Part shown: in pieces, positions 33,623 to 46,630 of the stretch
Layout: each line of letters begins with the position of its first letter
Position numbering within the stretch: the stretch's first letter is position 1
Assembly: GCA_000181795.3 (NCBI GenBank)
Contig: CM012953.1
Location: 3,743,923-3,807,922 of the forward strand
Direction of reading: 5' to 3'
Length of the DNA: 64,000 bases
Source: Trichinella spiralis
Lineage: Eukaryota > Nematoda > Enoplea > Trichinellida > Trichinellidae
Notes under the pieces: model-generated
Database searches by the model: none
What the model was told of the DNA's origin: nothing
Seen by the model: only the letters and a program-made list of their open reading frames with translations
Made by a program: the position numbers and the translations under genes

Positions 33623-36600
33623 GGCAAATGCATATACATACATATATACAAACACACACACATACATGACAAAGAAAATGCGAAAAGAACCTTTGCCGCT
33701 ATTGGTGACAAATGACAGAGAACCAATGAATTGCCTTAGGCCAGATCGCGTGACCGAATAACTGAAGACGTTGTTCCAAAATTTGTGAACTGGGCGGCGG
33801 CTAATAATTGTTTATCCAATGCCGTGTTTACTGGCAACGCCAACGCACGCGTCTGGGTCCCGATTTTTTTTCGTTTTGCTGCTCTTCAGCCGCTTTAATT
33901 TCATGCAACATTCCATGCAATCCGATGGTTTTGGAGCCAAATAAAAAAATGAAATACTAAAAGCCATAAACAATTGAAAATCAATTTCCGGTCTGCGCTT
34001 CAGTGAAACCGACATGATAAAGTCGGCAATTTTATGATTATTTTTTTACACACACATGCATGAGATATAGAGTTTACATGTTAGCTTGAACAAAAAATAA
34101 CAACATACCAGATGTTTTACATTTGATATTGGCAACAAAGTATTTTATGCATGTTCATTGACTTCTCAAGTAGAAAACAAATTCAAGTGAAGCCAAATGC
34201 AAATTTAAAATAATAATTACTAAAAATATTTTCCTCTTTTTTAATATTAATCTGTTTAAACGTAAATGTCCATGACAATTATCATGTAGCAGAATAAGAA
34301 TTTTGCATATATTATCCAATTGAAAAACACTTTTCATAAATAGCAATTTTACAATTTATTCTTAAAATTTTAAATAACCATCCAGCTCCAAAGAAGTACG
34401 AGTGAAAAATTAAATAGTTATGATGCAACTTTTCATCACTTTATTCGGGTCGGCAAAATTGTTCATTTGCATGGACATTTTCATCATTGTACTTCATTTT
34501 TGTTCATTAATGTATACTTGATCAATGATTATTTATTATTTATAAAATATTTTATGAATGAAAATTTATTCTTGACCATATGATCGTTTAAAAAATATCG
34601 CATATGAATCAATGAAATAATCGAAAAAATGTGAAGCTTTCATTAAAAAAAACTTGAAAATTTCGAAAAGAATGCATGTTTGTGTGCCTACGTGCATAAT
34701 ATAGTTTCTGAAAAGCAGCAAAATTCACGCCCCGATTTTAATACTACATATTCTAAATTTAATTATTATGGAAAACCGGAAGTTTCCATGAAGCCATCAA
34801 AACTTGATGTAGGACAAAAATACAAGATAATTTATTAATTTTGAAATCACTTTACTTATGAATAATAATAAACGCTCGGAAAACGTTACCAAAAATTTGT
34901 GCACCGTGAAATGAATGATTTATGGGAAAAATATTTCCTTATTTATTTTCTTTATGTTTTGTTTTATCAAATGAATTGATATAAATATTTTTTTGAAAAA
35001 ATTTCACAATCGCATAATGATCCATATACTTCATATTTCACTTCATTCATTGTGGTGTGGGATGCGTTGCATCATTGTTGTTTGTCAGCTGAACAAATAG
35101 CTAGCCAGAGAAAGCTTTGTTGAGCATGAAAATGAACTTTTCTTGCTGAGATGTTTGAGCAAAAATATTTATTTTTTCACATCTATAAATGGCATGCAGT
35201 GGAGAAAAAAATCACGAAAGAATTCAAATTTGCATATGCTAGAGTTTTTCAAGTGTAATTTTGTATTTTCTCATGGGATTTTTTTGCTATTTTGTTAGAA
35301 AATTATGAAAAGATGTAAGTTTATAAAAATTTATTCTGTTCTTTATTTCTCTTGAACATTCAGAAATGTTAATAAAAATGTCAAAGTCATTGGCAAATGC
35401 TTTCTAAGAGTGCCATATTAAAGACAAGTCGAATCACTTGAAGAGAATGTCACAGAGCAACAACAACAACAACAGTGGCAGCAGCAACAGTAAAATAAAT
35501 CTTTCCATTGCTTGATTAGCTTATCCAATTTTTGAAATAACAGATTTTTTGTCTTTTTCTTGTCGAACCATTAAAGCACTGCTTGAAGTAGCTCATTGAT
35601 TGATTGTTTGATTGACTGATCGTATGCTTGATCAATTGGTGGTGAATAAATTTTTGTGAAACCGAAAGCGTATCTTCGTTGAAAGGTTGTCATCGATAGC
35701 TAAAGCAGCTTCAAGCTGAGAAGCAACTTGTTGACAGCGGACAATGCAAAAGTTGGCATTTGGCAAAATTTATTACCTTTACTGTGGCGACAACTTTGGC
35801 AAAAGGATTCAATGCAAAAACAATGATGATGTAATTTATGCAAACAAACAATGCCATTGAAGTCAGTTTATCAATTAGATAAAGGAGCATCTGTTCGTAT
35901 TTCTAGCGTTAAATGGATGAGTCATACTTTTCTCTTTGCTTTTCAGGGGTCATTTGACTGGAAGAAAGAATGAAACCCAGGCAAAACAAAAGGCATATAT
36001 CTTCAACAATTTTCGCATTCCTTTCACCTTTCGCAAAACTTTCAATCAATATTTTAAAATTTAAATTAAAAAAAATTTTTACAATATAGTTTTTTTCTTT
36101 TTTGATCTCCAATCGACACTTGTACTTTTTTTTCTCCGATGCTCTTATTTTTTTATTTATTTGTTTATTTTTTTTGCATTATTGCTTCAATAAATTGAAT
36201 ATATTAATATTTTTCCTGTTTTTATGTTTGAATAAATATTAGCGTTTTGCTTTCTATTTTCTGTGCTGGTGGGATGGTTAATTTGGCAATAAAACGGCGA
36301 AATTTTTAAGATCAGAATCAAGAGTGACATGTTTTCTGAAAATTCTCCTTGAAAATTTTGTCCCTTGCAGCAAATGCTTGGCGAGAAAGCAGCATTTATT
36401 GCACTGCATCAATTTGTTGCATAACTGGATTGCATGTTCTGCAAACTTTACCTTTTTCAAGAAATTTACAATTTAGAAATATCACAGTTTTTATTAAATT
36501 ATTATTCTCAAAAATGATTTACAAATTATCCTATCTTGTACAAAGTTTTCTGTGTAATATTTAAAAAATATTCATTTTATGAGTTATATTTCATTCTTAT

Positions 36601-38462
36601 ACTATATATCTCATTTTTTAGACATGATATCAATGAGATATACTGATATTATTATGTTCTAAGAAGTTTTATTAATCATTAATTATTAAGATCATTATTT
36701 TTTTTAAAAAGCATCTAATGATATTATTAGTGATTAAATTTGCAGCGAAATAAACGCATGCAAAGCTCAGAAATAAAAAACGAAACATTGTATGTTTGAA
36801 TTGTACATTGTTTTTTACACTGCTGGGCTATTTTTGTTTAAATGCTTATGCAGAATATGTTTCAATGTACAATTATTTAAATACAATAAATTTGCATTAT
36901 TTCGTTTATTTGCATAAATTAATATGTATGTATGCAGCGTTTTGTAGCGACGTGACTCAAAAATAACCTATGTCTTTAATCTTTTTACCAACAAGAAAAT
37001 TATCTTTATAAAGAATAGCTGGTTTAATAATGAATGAATTTGCACTCTGCAATGTCAGCCGTGCTTAAAAAATAAAACCTTTTTTTATTGCAAATGTCTT
37101 CGAATAATATTGAAAATTTTGAAGAAGATGGTGACTACGTATGTTTTTAAAACGAACTAAACTGCACTGTGAGCGATAAGATTGCAAGATTTTATCGTAC
37201 GAAATTCTTTAAATTAATTAATTTTTCAAAAATTATTTAAAACATATAAACGCAATGTATCTACACATGGAAATTCATGTGTAGATTATATTTGCAGTTC
37301 ATAATTATGCTTTTAAAATTAAAAATTTACTATTTTATCCAAAAATTAACACATAATGATACTGTAAAGCATATTACACATAAGTGATATTTCAATAATC
37401 CAATAAAATCACACCTTTGCAATTGTTGCATGCATTACAAAATTAGAAGAAAAGGCTATTATGTAAACAGATGAAACGCAGTAATAATAACGGAAAATAA
37501 CATGTCAATTTTAGTTAGCTTTTGCAAAACAATGTGATCACAGAAGCATGCACATTACAAGAAAAATATTCCAATTTCAGTTCAACATGTGATCATTATT
37601 TGGATACACTGGACACGTTGGGATATTTTACTGATGTTTGAATATAAATAATTTATTAAATACAGAGATGGTTACAATAAAATGATAATAACACATGAAT
37701 ATGTACATGAGGCTTGTTTAATAATTAATTTTTATGATCGGCATTGGCAACATTTTAACAACTGCAGTTTAACATTTGAAAGTTGCAATAATTTTTTTTA
37801 TAACTGAAAGATGTAAGTGTAAAAATGTTGCAACATTTTTTATTTTTCATCAAACTAAATTATTGAATTAAGAATTATTTATGCATAAAAATGTGATCAT
37901 TGATGAAGTTAGAAATATAAGAAATGGTATAAAAAGTTTGAATTAGAATGTTTGCAGATGCCGTTCCAACGTGAAGTGGCTTTTCACAATTGAAAATAGT
38001 AATTAATATTTCAGTAAAATTACATTCAACGAACTAGTGCAATTAACAAATAGATATTCATTGAATAATGCAAATGTGAAGTTTTGAAATTATTGAATTT
38101 TCTTCTTTTTCACTATAATGTAAACGTGCTTATATGAATGATAACATAATACAAGCAGCTATTCATCGTAAATTGCATGTAGGGTGTTATTGATTTACAA
38201 TAAAAATGTTCTCTAATTATGAGCTTGATGTAAATGAATTCATCTAAATACTAAAAGAAAAGTTTAATCGAATTCATGCTCAATTTGATTGGAATTTTAC
38301 ATTACGTCACATGAATCATAGTAGAAAAGATCGGAAACAGAAAGGAATGCTTCAAAAGCGCTAACATCTCTCTAAAAATAACAAAACAAACACAAACTGA
38401 ACAGCACAGATATTTTCAAAAAAGATAATTTCCACTCTTGAAATTATGTTCTACAGAACTTT
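33216..38462. other. Long gap between the two six-cysteine genes
   Basis: I see no gene in these 5.2 kb. The first 500 bases are purine- or CA-rich simple sequence, including the (AC)n/(TA)n block at 33560-33622. The remainder is AT-rich with small frames of no recognisable similarity. I looked for a third copy of the IPSWCVC exon and did not find one, but small exons are easily missed by eye. Confidence 0.5.
33560..33622. repeat. Compound (CA)n-(TA)n microsatellite
   Basis: A CA-rich dinucleotide run with a few interruptions passes into about nine TA units. It lies some 350 bases upstream of the start codon of the first six-cysteine gene. Open frames coding Cys-Val or Ile-Tyr repeats here are artefacts of the repeat. 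Confidence 0.9.
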
Positions 38463-39514
38463 TTATTCACTTTGTCGACAAGTGTAAATTTCCACTTTCT
38501 TTTTTCTATCATACTTCTGCAAAGCGCACCTTTCGTTTTCTTTGCACACACACCTATAGAAGAATACAATGAAACAACAGAAAATAAAATTCTACGTTCT
38601 TGATCATTTTTTAAGCATATCTTAATAAACTGTATAATATTAAATGAATGATCGTCCTTTGAAACAGTAATTTTTAAAATTTTAAAGAATTTTACAAACA
38701 ATGAAAGCACAGTTGAAATTTTTTTTCAATATGCAGCTACTGTTAAATGTTTTTAATAAGTGAGTTATATAAAAAGTAGATGATATTTTCGATTTGTTAA
38801 ATTTCATAAATGTATGATTATGTTAAAGAAAATTTTGTATTTAGCAAATATGAGTTTAATTCATAGCATTATAATTTAAACTCTTTACAAATTTTAAAAA
38901 TTAGAAAAAAAGGAATACAGTTCCTATCAGTTTAATAAATCTAAGGTATTGTTTGAAAACACATTTAATAGCATATATTTGAATATTGCTTCTGATTTTC
39001 TTGTTTGGTTAACTTTGATAAAATTATTTTTCTGATGAGAAGCTTTTATTGCATTATAGTTTGGTACAATTAACATCAAATGATTTGAACTTTAAAATTT
39101 CACAGTTCGCCTAATACATTCAGTTTTAAAGTTACAAATAATCCATTAAAGAGTGTAAATCTGCATTATTTGAGAATTTGCAGTTTTGTCTAGTCTAACT
39201 CACCAAGAAGGAATATGTATGTAAGTCAGCATCGCATCCGGCTGTTGCTTGTACTTGCCAAATTGGCATGGTTCAGACTTATAGCAATGCTTTGAGTTGA
39301 GCTGACTTCCTTCAGGAAAAGTAAGGTATGGGACACTTTCCTGTAAAGAATGAAAATGAGCGCAATACACTACACAGTACACTCTTTTGTATAAAAGTAT
39401 GCATTAACAGAAATTTACCATTTCTTGGAAAAATTCTGTTGGTGCAGTGAAGCCTGAACGTGTTAAGAAGAACAAAATTGCAGATACTATACTGAGGGGT
39501 GTGATGAGTACCAT
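38463..39514 (-). CDS. Small secreted six-cysteine protein, copy 2
   Basis: Three exons, 39514-39419, 39340-39204 and 38553-38463, give 107 residues. Exon 1 encodes a signal peptide (MVLITPLSIVSAILFFLTRS). The mature protein has the same spacing as copy 1, C-x5-C-x21-C-x-C-x5-C-x15-C, with SEPC, FGKY, IPSWCVC and VEIYTC. Intron positions and phases (0, then 2 within the Trp codon) are identical to copy 1, so the two arose by gene duplication, not by retroposition. Outside the conserved landmarks the sequences have diverged strongly, including the signal peptide and the segment before the first Cys. Unlike copy 1, no 3' splice site stands directly before the ATG. Function is unknown; an extracellular disulfide-bonded role is inferred. 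Confidence 0.8.
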
Positions 39515-42500
39515 GTTAAACATACACGCACACGCACACACACACAAGCTTGTTAAATAATGGTAAAGAGTAGAGTAAAAATCTCAGCTGTTGGATAGAC
39601 TAGCAGGTCAGAGTAAGAAATAAGACAGCTCTCTAAATAAAAAGAGATGACAATGATGCAATCCAAGAATAAATTGCATGTGAACACGATCTTTATATAT
39701 ATATATGTATGCATATATGTATTGACTACACTAGTATTATTTGATGACGTGAATAATAATAGCAAACGCCCCGTCGCAGACATTCAGTGACCCACTAGCG
39801 GCAACCATGATTTTTTTACAATGCACTTAGGGCAAATGGAATGTCAAGATTTCCTCGGAGTACTCTATGTCTTCCAGTTCACTACTAGTCATTTGTGACA
39901 GCATCCACCTGCTCCGTTGATTGCGTCGACTGTAATGAGCTTCACACTCGACTGTTGCCATTGTTCATTCTCATTTTGCCATGAAACTATTTTAATTTTC
40001 CCTTTTCACAGAAATTAAAGCAGATTACAAATCACACTGCCCACCAGAGATTTGCGCAAAGCGCACTGTCAGTGCACGTGAAGTATAAATTGCTCTGATA
40101 TGATCATCTCATTATAATCTAATAAAGCTGTCTGTCCAATTCAATTACATTTACTTAAAGGGCAAATCTTATTGAAGAATGACCTTTAGCAAATAAAATT
40201 TCATATTTAGTAAAGAAAAAAAATATAATAATAATAACAGAGCAACAGTAATAGCAACAAATATTTTTAAGGTGTTTTATTTTTGTAGATAACTTTCTTA
40301 AAGTGCCAAAACGGGAAGTAAGTTCAGTCATTCCAAAATTTTTTCTTAATTAAGCAGATCAAGCATTATGTTAATTGAAGAAATTTCATAGAATAATGCA
40401 AAAAATAAATCAGTATATAATAAATTTGTCATATTAAATCAATATTTATTTGTTTTTAAACGGAACTGAAATACCAAAGCATTTTGCAGTCGCTCTGGCA
40501 GTTGATGCAGCAAACAGCATTAGCAGAATTTTGAAAAAAGAAATTTCTACTTAAAATTGCTTTTAAATTAAACTCTTACCGTGCTTTAAACCTCACTACA
40601 ATTACTAAATTAATTAATATGTCGAATCAATACTGAAATTAATATTTTTTTACAGAAAACCCTTATGAAAGAAATCTGAATAACATGTAATAAATAATGA
40701 GGCATGAGTGTTGAAAGCGGCATGCTAGCTAACGTTCATAGTATTGTATGGTATTTCATAAAATAAAATATTAGAGTTTTTAATATTACATTTGTGCCTC
40801 TTATTAAACAGAGATATTTATTAACAACTGCAACAGTATTCATTTTTAGAAATTTACAGGTATACTTATAATGTCCATTAATCTTCGCATATAAAACTAT
40901 TAAAATAATTTTAAACTCATATGAACTTCATTACATTATTAAAAGTAAAAAATGTTAATAAATTCATGTTAATTATTTAAAGATAATAAACTTAAAAAAT
41001 GTAAAGCTATATATATATATATGTATGAAATTTATTAATCTCTTGAAGAGTGCCGTAATAAATATTGGAAAAGCTTATACAAACATTCTTCATGCACAAC
41101 TGTATAAAAACAGTAAAGAAACGGTTTAATTCATAATTTAAAAATAAACAATCAATAATTATACATTAAAAAATTTTTATTATTTAGTTGATATTGAGCT
41201 ATTAATGTAAAATGATAAGTACAGTGAATAATGCGAAATATTTCAATGACATGTTCTGAAAATAGAATATAGATTACATAACTACATACTTATGGCATTT
41301 ATAATAATGATTTAGACTGTCTGGTTTGGCAATGTTAAATCATGACTAACTGTATGTGAAATATAATGCAATATGTGAGGAAACCAAGCATTACATAAAT
41401 TAACATAAGTATTGCTTAGAAATTTATTAAAACTTGTAAAAATTTTGATTATAATAGTTATGACAGTTTCTCTGTTTTATAAAATATTTTTACTTCATTA
41501 TTCAATTATGCTGTATTTTCTGAAATATTCACATTTGCTTAACAAAAGAATACACACTTGTTTGATATTTAAAAATTTAGTGGTAACTAAGATTCTGCTA
41601 GTAGGTACACTCTAAATATTGTAATGAAAAATCTTATGAATATAAATTTTATCTTAGTTAAATTCTACAATACAATCTTTGTTACACTTACTCATAATTT
41701 CATGTTGCATAAACAATTTTAAATTTTGCTTGAATTTTTACTAAAGTGATTTTTACTACCATGACTCTTGCATAATAGTATGTCAAATAAGTGCCATGAT
41801 ACTGAAGAAATGCACTACATGTATATACTGCATATGTGATTGAATTAAGATGAAAATATTTTATTGCTTTGAGTTTGTGAAGGTGGCTTTTTCCACCATT
41901 TATAAAAAAACATATGACACATGCTATGATTTTTAAAATAAGATTGTATTTAATGATGCAATGAATTTTATTATGAAACTATAACACATCTGATTAAACG
42001 GAACCTTAGAAAGTTCTAAATGTATTTAAAAAATTTTGAATAGCAATTTACTCTAAGAATATTTGAATTTGTAAAAATTTTCAGTAAAAGAAAATAAAAT
42101 TTCTATAAAATAAACATACTTTATAGTAATAATTTTGCATACCGGTAAGTTTCACTTCTAAATAAAACATCATATTTAAAGCCCTTTTTATAAACTTTAA
42201 AAATATTTATGAAATATTACGTAAAGTTGACTATGAATTATATGTATTTGTACATATATATATGTATGTATTGCATGTATGTGTAGTGTGAAATGCAATC
42301 TGTAATTTAAATGTATAAATTATTCTGAAATGCAATTTATAAGTTAACTAAAATGGAATTTGTTTTATGTGGTGCTATTTTTGATTTTCTTGAAAATAAA
42401 TTAGTAATTTTTAATTAGCATTCATTTTAGTGTATAAAATTTCTTAGCTGAAATGAAATATGAAGCTATCATATTTCATAAATGTAAGAAGAATACAATT

Positions 42501-43430
42501 TTGAAAAAAGATACATGTGAAGTATGCAACAGCATATTGAAATATTGCATTTCTACTTTATTAAGTCGTTACGATAATGTTATGAACAATTTGTGGCATT
42601 AAAGATAGTTTAATTTTTAAATTCAAATCAGAAATCCTCTGAAGTAAAATGAACGTTACAGTGAATTCAGTGTTGTAAGCTTAATATCGACATTCTAATT
42701 AATTTGCAGTGGCATTAACCACAATGTGTTTACTACTGATATAAAGCTCCATTGCTATTTTATACTGTAAAAGATCATGTGCTGCACTGACGTATGCATA
42801 CTGTCACTGATGTATGCATATTTGTGTAGATAATAATTAATAGATGAAGCCATAAATTGAACTTCATATATTGAAAATAACAAATTGAGAAACAACTTTA
42901 CTATTTTTAATAGTGCTTCAGTATAAGATATAATTACAGTAGTTTCATATATATTTTAAATAATAATTTAAGCACATATAAGTTGAAATACAATAAGTAA
43001 AGTTTTGTTAAAAAGAAAGATTTTCAATATCGCATGGCTATTTATTTCATAAGAAGCATCTACAAGAACACTAGTGTTATTTTTAGAAACCTAATTGTTT
43101 TAAAAGAGAAAAGAGAAATCCATTATTCAAAGTGAATTTCTTTCTAACTGGATGATGCCCATGACCCTGAAAGTCTTCAACAATGGTGAATACTCCAGTT
43201 GGCTAACTAGATCTTGAAATGCTTTCACTTATTTGGGTTGATAAATTGTAGCATATGTAGAAACAACCTTGATAAAACGCAATAAAATATTAGTAGAATG
43301 TTATATTAAAACTTGTTCATGGATTCTGATTGTCGATTAAAAGAATATATTGTATTTATTTTACAATGTACAAAACTTTTTAAGAAAAATATATAATATT
43401 ATAATAGATATATAACAAAAATATTATCTA
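39515..43430. other. AT-rich gap, no gene seen
   Basis: Almost 4 kb of very AT-rich sequence without a recognisable gene. Short frames such as the 67-residue plus-strand frame at 41412-41615 are hydrophobic Leu/Ile/Phe-rich artefacts of composition. A less AT-rich patch near 39820-40080 is the likely upstream region of copy 2 of the six-cysteine gene. Confidence 0.5.
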
Positions 43431-44114
43431 CTAGGCATTCCAAGGATTAATTTCACGGGCTTTGCGTAGCGTTTCATCAGTTTTTTGTAAAAAGTTGTCA
43501 TTTTTTCTTAAATTCAGCAGCACAAATTCTGAACCAACAATACGGGTGTCTTCTTTGCCAACGTATTTATGATTTAAATAAAAATATGGAGATAGTGGCG
43601 GGCTTGGAAATGATTTATAATCTACTAATATCGGCTTTTTGGTGGCTGAATAGGATGTAGATTGGAAATCAGGCGCAGATTTTGAATTCAGAACACTTGA
43701 TTTGGCAAGATCATAATTTTTCGATGAAGTTATTGGTTTTCTATGCATCGTTGAAAAATATTCTGGGCTACTTTTTGGCTGGTAAACTTCAAAATGAGAA
43801 CCAACATAATCCTGAGAGCACTTGATCCCTTCTTTCAACAATTTTTCAATTTCTAATGGCACATACAACGGAGAATTAGATGAACTGTCCAATATCATGT
43901 CCACTTTTAATTGCTGCAGAGGTGAAGCAGATATTGTAATATTATCATCGTAATATTTATCCAGGGTATTTCTTAGTGAAAGTTGTCCAGTTCTTGGTGT
44001 AAATAATTTTTGTACAAAATCCGTATAATTATCAGTAAAATATCCACCTTTCATCATTTCATCCGTATTGCCTTTCACTGCGTTCGTAGTAGTAGTAGAT
44101 TTTTGACTTCTCAT
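43431..44114 (-). CDS. Unrecognised hydrophilic protein of 227 residues
   Basis: A single open frame, far longer than chance allows in DNA this AT-rich, runs from an ATG at 44114-44112 to a TAG stop at 43431. The product is rich in Ser, Thr, Asp, Lys and Pro, with several Ser-Pro pairs (PKSSPEYFS, FPSPPLSPYFY), and no membrane segment or domain that I know. It looks mostly disordered apart from a short helical segment near LEIEKLLKEGIKC. A 3' splice site (tatatttag) lies about 13 bases upstream of the ATG, as in neighbouring real genes, which supports the start. The preceding frame ends only about 50 bases upstream. No function is proposed. Confidence 0.65.
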   Translation of the reverse strand: MRSQKSTTTTNAVKGNTDEMMKGGYFTDNYTDFVQKLFTPRTGQLSLRNTLDKYYDDNITISASPLQQLKVDMILDSSSNSPLYVPLEIEKLLKEGIKCSQDYVGSHFEVYQPKSSPEYFSTMHRKPITSSKNYDLAKSSVLNSKSAPDFQSTSYSATKKPILVDYKSFPSPPLSPYFYLNHKYVGKEDTRIVGSEFVLLNLRKNDNFLQKTDETLRKAREINPWNA

Positions 44115-44164
44115 CTTTCAGGTATACCTAAATATAGAAAGTTGAAAAATTTTTACCCTTTCTC

Positions 44165-44371
44165 TTATCGTGATTGAAAAATTTCAAATAAAGATAAAGA
44201 TTTTCCGTCAATATAGTGGCAGAAAATTGATGTCTTTGGCTTCTCAATTTGATTTGTGGAACTTTTCCAGACAAATAACGCCCGCGGTGTTTTTTCATAA
44301 CTTTCGTTAATTTTGCAAAAATGCACCTTCAAGAGCAAACCGACCAGACCGATTAACCCAAAACAGGGCAT
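44165..44371 (-). CDS. Possible small membrane protein of 68 residues
   Basis: An ATG at 44371-44369 opens a 68-residue frame starting MPCFGLIGLVGLLLKVHF, a short hydrophobic N-terminus that could be a membrane anchor, followed by a basic hydrophilic part. The frame stays open upstream of the ATG to about 44437, and a 3' splice site (tttctag) lies just before that. It could therefore be the first cistron of a pair with the 227-residue frame 50 bases downstream, or a terminal exon of something not seen. No family recognised; the frame is short enough that it may be chance. Confidence 0.35.
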   Translation of the reverse strand: MPCFGLIGLVGLLLKVHFCKINESYEKTPRALFVWKSSTNQIEKPKTSIFCHYIDGKSLSLFEIFQSR

Positions 44372-44437
44372 GTCAGACAGAAAATAATTTCCCTTTGCAA
44401 AGTCAGCTGATTTGAAAGAATTATTAGAATTTTTCAA

Positions 44438-46630
44438 AATGAAATAAATAAAACTAGAAATGTGAAACTAGAGCTGAAATGTATTCATTTTCTGCTAAAC
44501 TGAACATGTTAAAATTTTAAAATGAATTAATAATGCATATTTTTTTTCTACCAAAAGAGTAATTTTACATCCGATTTATATGAAAATAAATTAACAAGTG
44601 AATGGCCTGAAAATAAATACTGTGAAGTACACATTAGCATAACTTAATTATTAATTGGATAGTTTCATTGCATGAATTTTTCAAGTGTCCATTTCATTAT
44701 AAAAAAGTATTTTGCATTCGTATAATAAAAAAAGAGAAAGGAGTTAAACACATAGTATGAAATTCATTTATTACTGAAATTTTATTTGTTTATATTCTTA
44801 GTTGACAAAATTTCAATTTTATGCTAATAAAAATTTAAAAGATAATGACTAAATCATTCTAGTAATGCAGGCGTATTTCACTGTAAAAATTAATTATAAA
44901 AATGTGTTAGAAATTAAAATAGACCAGATTTAGCGTGCCCTTTTATTAAAAGTATACGCTTTAAAAATATATTGCAAAGTGTTTACATTTTCTTCAATAA
45001 CTCATTTGCATTATCTTCAGTATAAAATGTAATTTAAAATTTAACTGAAATCGAATCTACTTTGTTCTCATTTAAAATTACATATAAAAATGCTTTACAA
45101 AAATTGTACTTTTGCTAAGCAGTATAAATTTGAAATTTAAAACACTGAATAATTTAAATAAGGCAGTATTTTTTGAAGGACTTTTTGGTACAGTGTAAAA
45201 GGTTTTTAATAATAAAGTTAATGTGCTAACGTACTGTATGATAACATACAAAATAATACAGTGAACACAAAATGAGGTGAAAGCTTAAGTAATCAAACAG
45301 TTTAGTTAGTAAAAATTACTAATAAATAATGAAGCAGCACAACTTAAATTTCGTGTAATGATTCACTTTATTCTTATCAAATTATACAATGGTAAATGCA
45401 AAAAATGTGTAAAATCTATATAATAAAAAAGGTTTATTTCATGAGATATGCCTTCAAGAACATAAAATATTTTGAATAGAATATAAATACAAAATCTTTA
45501 TTTATTTCATTCTCATAAATCATTGCTTTTAAAATAATATGATTCTTGACTAATATTACAGTAACTGCATACATGCAAGTTCATACATCGTAGTTAATTA
45601 TGAATAATTCACTTAAATATGACTGCTTTTTAAACAAAGTGTATTTTGACATGTTAAGTGTATATATGTATAGTAAATTATGCTACGTTTGTTGTTCATT
45701 AAGCAATGCATTTTCTCGACAAACATGTGACACTAGACATGCGTTATTAGTTTGTGAAATATTTTCAAAAGCAGAATGAAAATTCTTCATTCTTTTGTTA
45801 ATAAATAATTATCTAGAAAGAAATTTATTATCAAATAATTTCTATTCGTCAAAATCTGTAAAAAATATTCATTAAGCAGATTTGTTTGATTAAAAATAGT
45901 TTAATAAGCTTACTTCAAGTTTACAAAAGACTGCTTGCCACCGCTTTTCAATGTCACAATGGGCAGGTATGTGAATGTAAATGAATGCTCCAGAAGCATG
46001 CCTAGCTACCAAAGCAATGAGAATTAAATTTCTGAATTGTTTTGAAGCATTTTAGTGTCATTAGTTAAATTGCAGCTTGTTGCATCTCTAGCATTTGTTA
46101 TGATGAAACATTTGAACAGCTGCTTGCATTCTGAAATTATCGCAACTCTGAAGTACGCATTGCATCGCAACAAGAATGATAAGTTAAACGTTTGATCAAA
46201 GCATATGCTAACATCTGAATGTTTCATTCGCTTTTTGTTAAGTAATGCTTTCATTTGTATTTGCTGATGTTTCCGATGTTTGAAGATTGTGTTGTATATT
46301 CTAAAACTGATTCATTTTTCCTGAATTAAGGCGTTTTCAGAAGTTGAAGCATGTATATTTAGCATCTTGGACATATTTGTTTTTGTTTTTTATGCTTCAA
46401 CCATATTGAATTGAAGAAGCAGTTTTAGTAGCGTAATAGAAGCAGTTTTAGTAGCGTAATAGAAGCAGTGAATTAAACTCTTTGACAGATGAGCCCAAAC
46501 AGCTGTTAAAAACCAACCGCTCATGATTCTCATAAAATTTAGATTCCATTTAAATTGCAACGCCATTTTCAATTTCTTAATCTTTCTGTCAAATATCTCA
46601 TCAGTAGACGAGAGTGAACGTTGAAGTGAT
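44438..46630. other. AT-rich gap upstream of syntrophin
   Basis: No gene recognised. Minus-strand frames of 60-76 residues at 46024-46254 and 46390-46572 have no similarity I can name. The end of the stretch includes a 23-base tandem repeat (46415-46470) and the presumed syntrophin promoter. Confidence 0.5.
46415..46470. repeat. 23-bp tandem repeat, about 2.4 copies
   Basis: The unit AGAAGCAGTTTTAGTAGCGT plus AAT is repeated perfectly twice and then partially. It lies about 160 bases upstream of the syntrophin start codon. Confidence 0.9.

Noticed and set aside
44115-44170. A 30-base intron fusing the 68-residue and 227-residue frames
   Set aside because: The interval is shorter than any other intron read here and the first frame has a stop before the donor-like site, so separate cistrons fit better.
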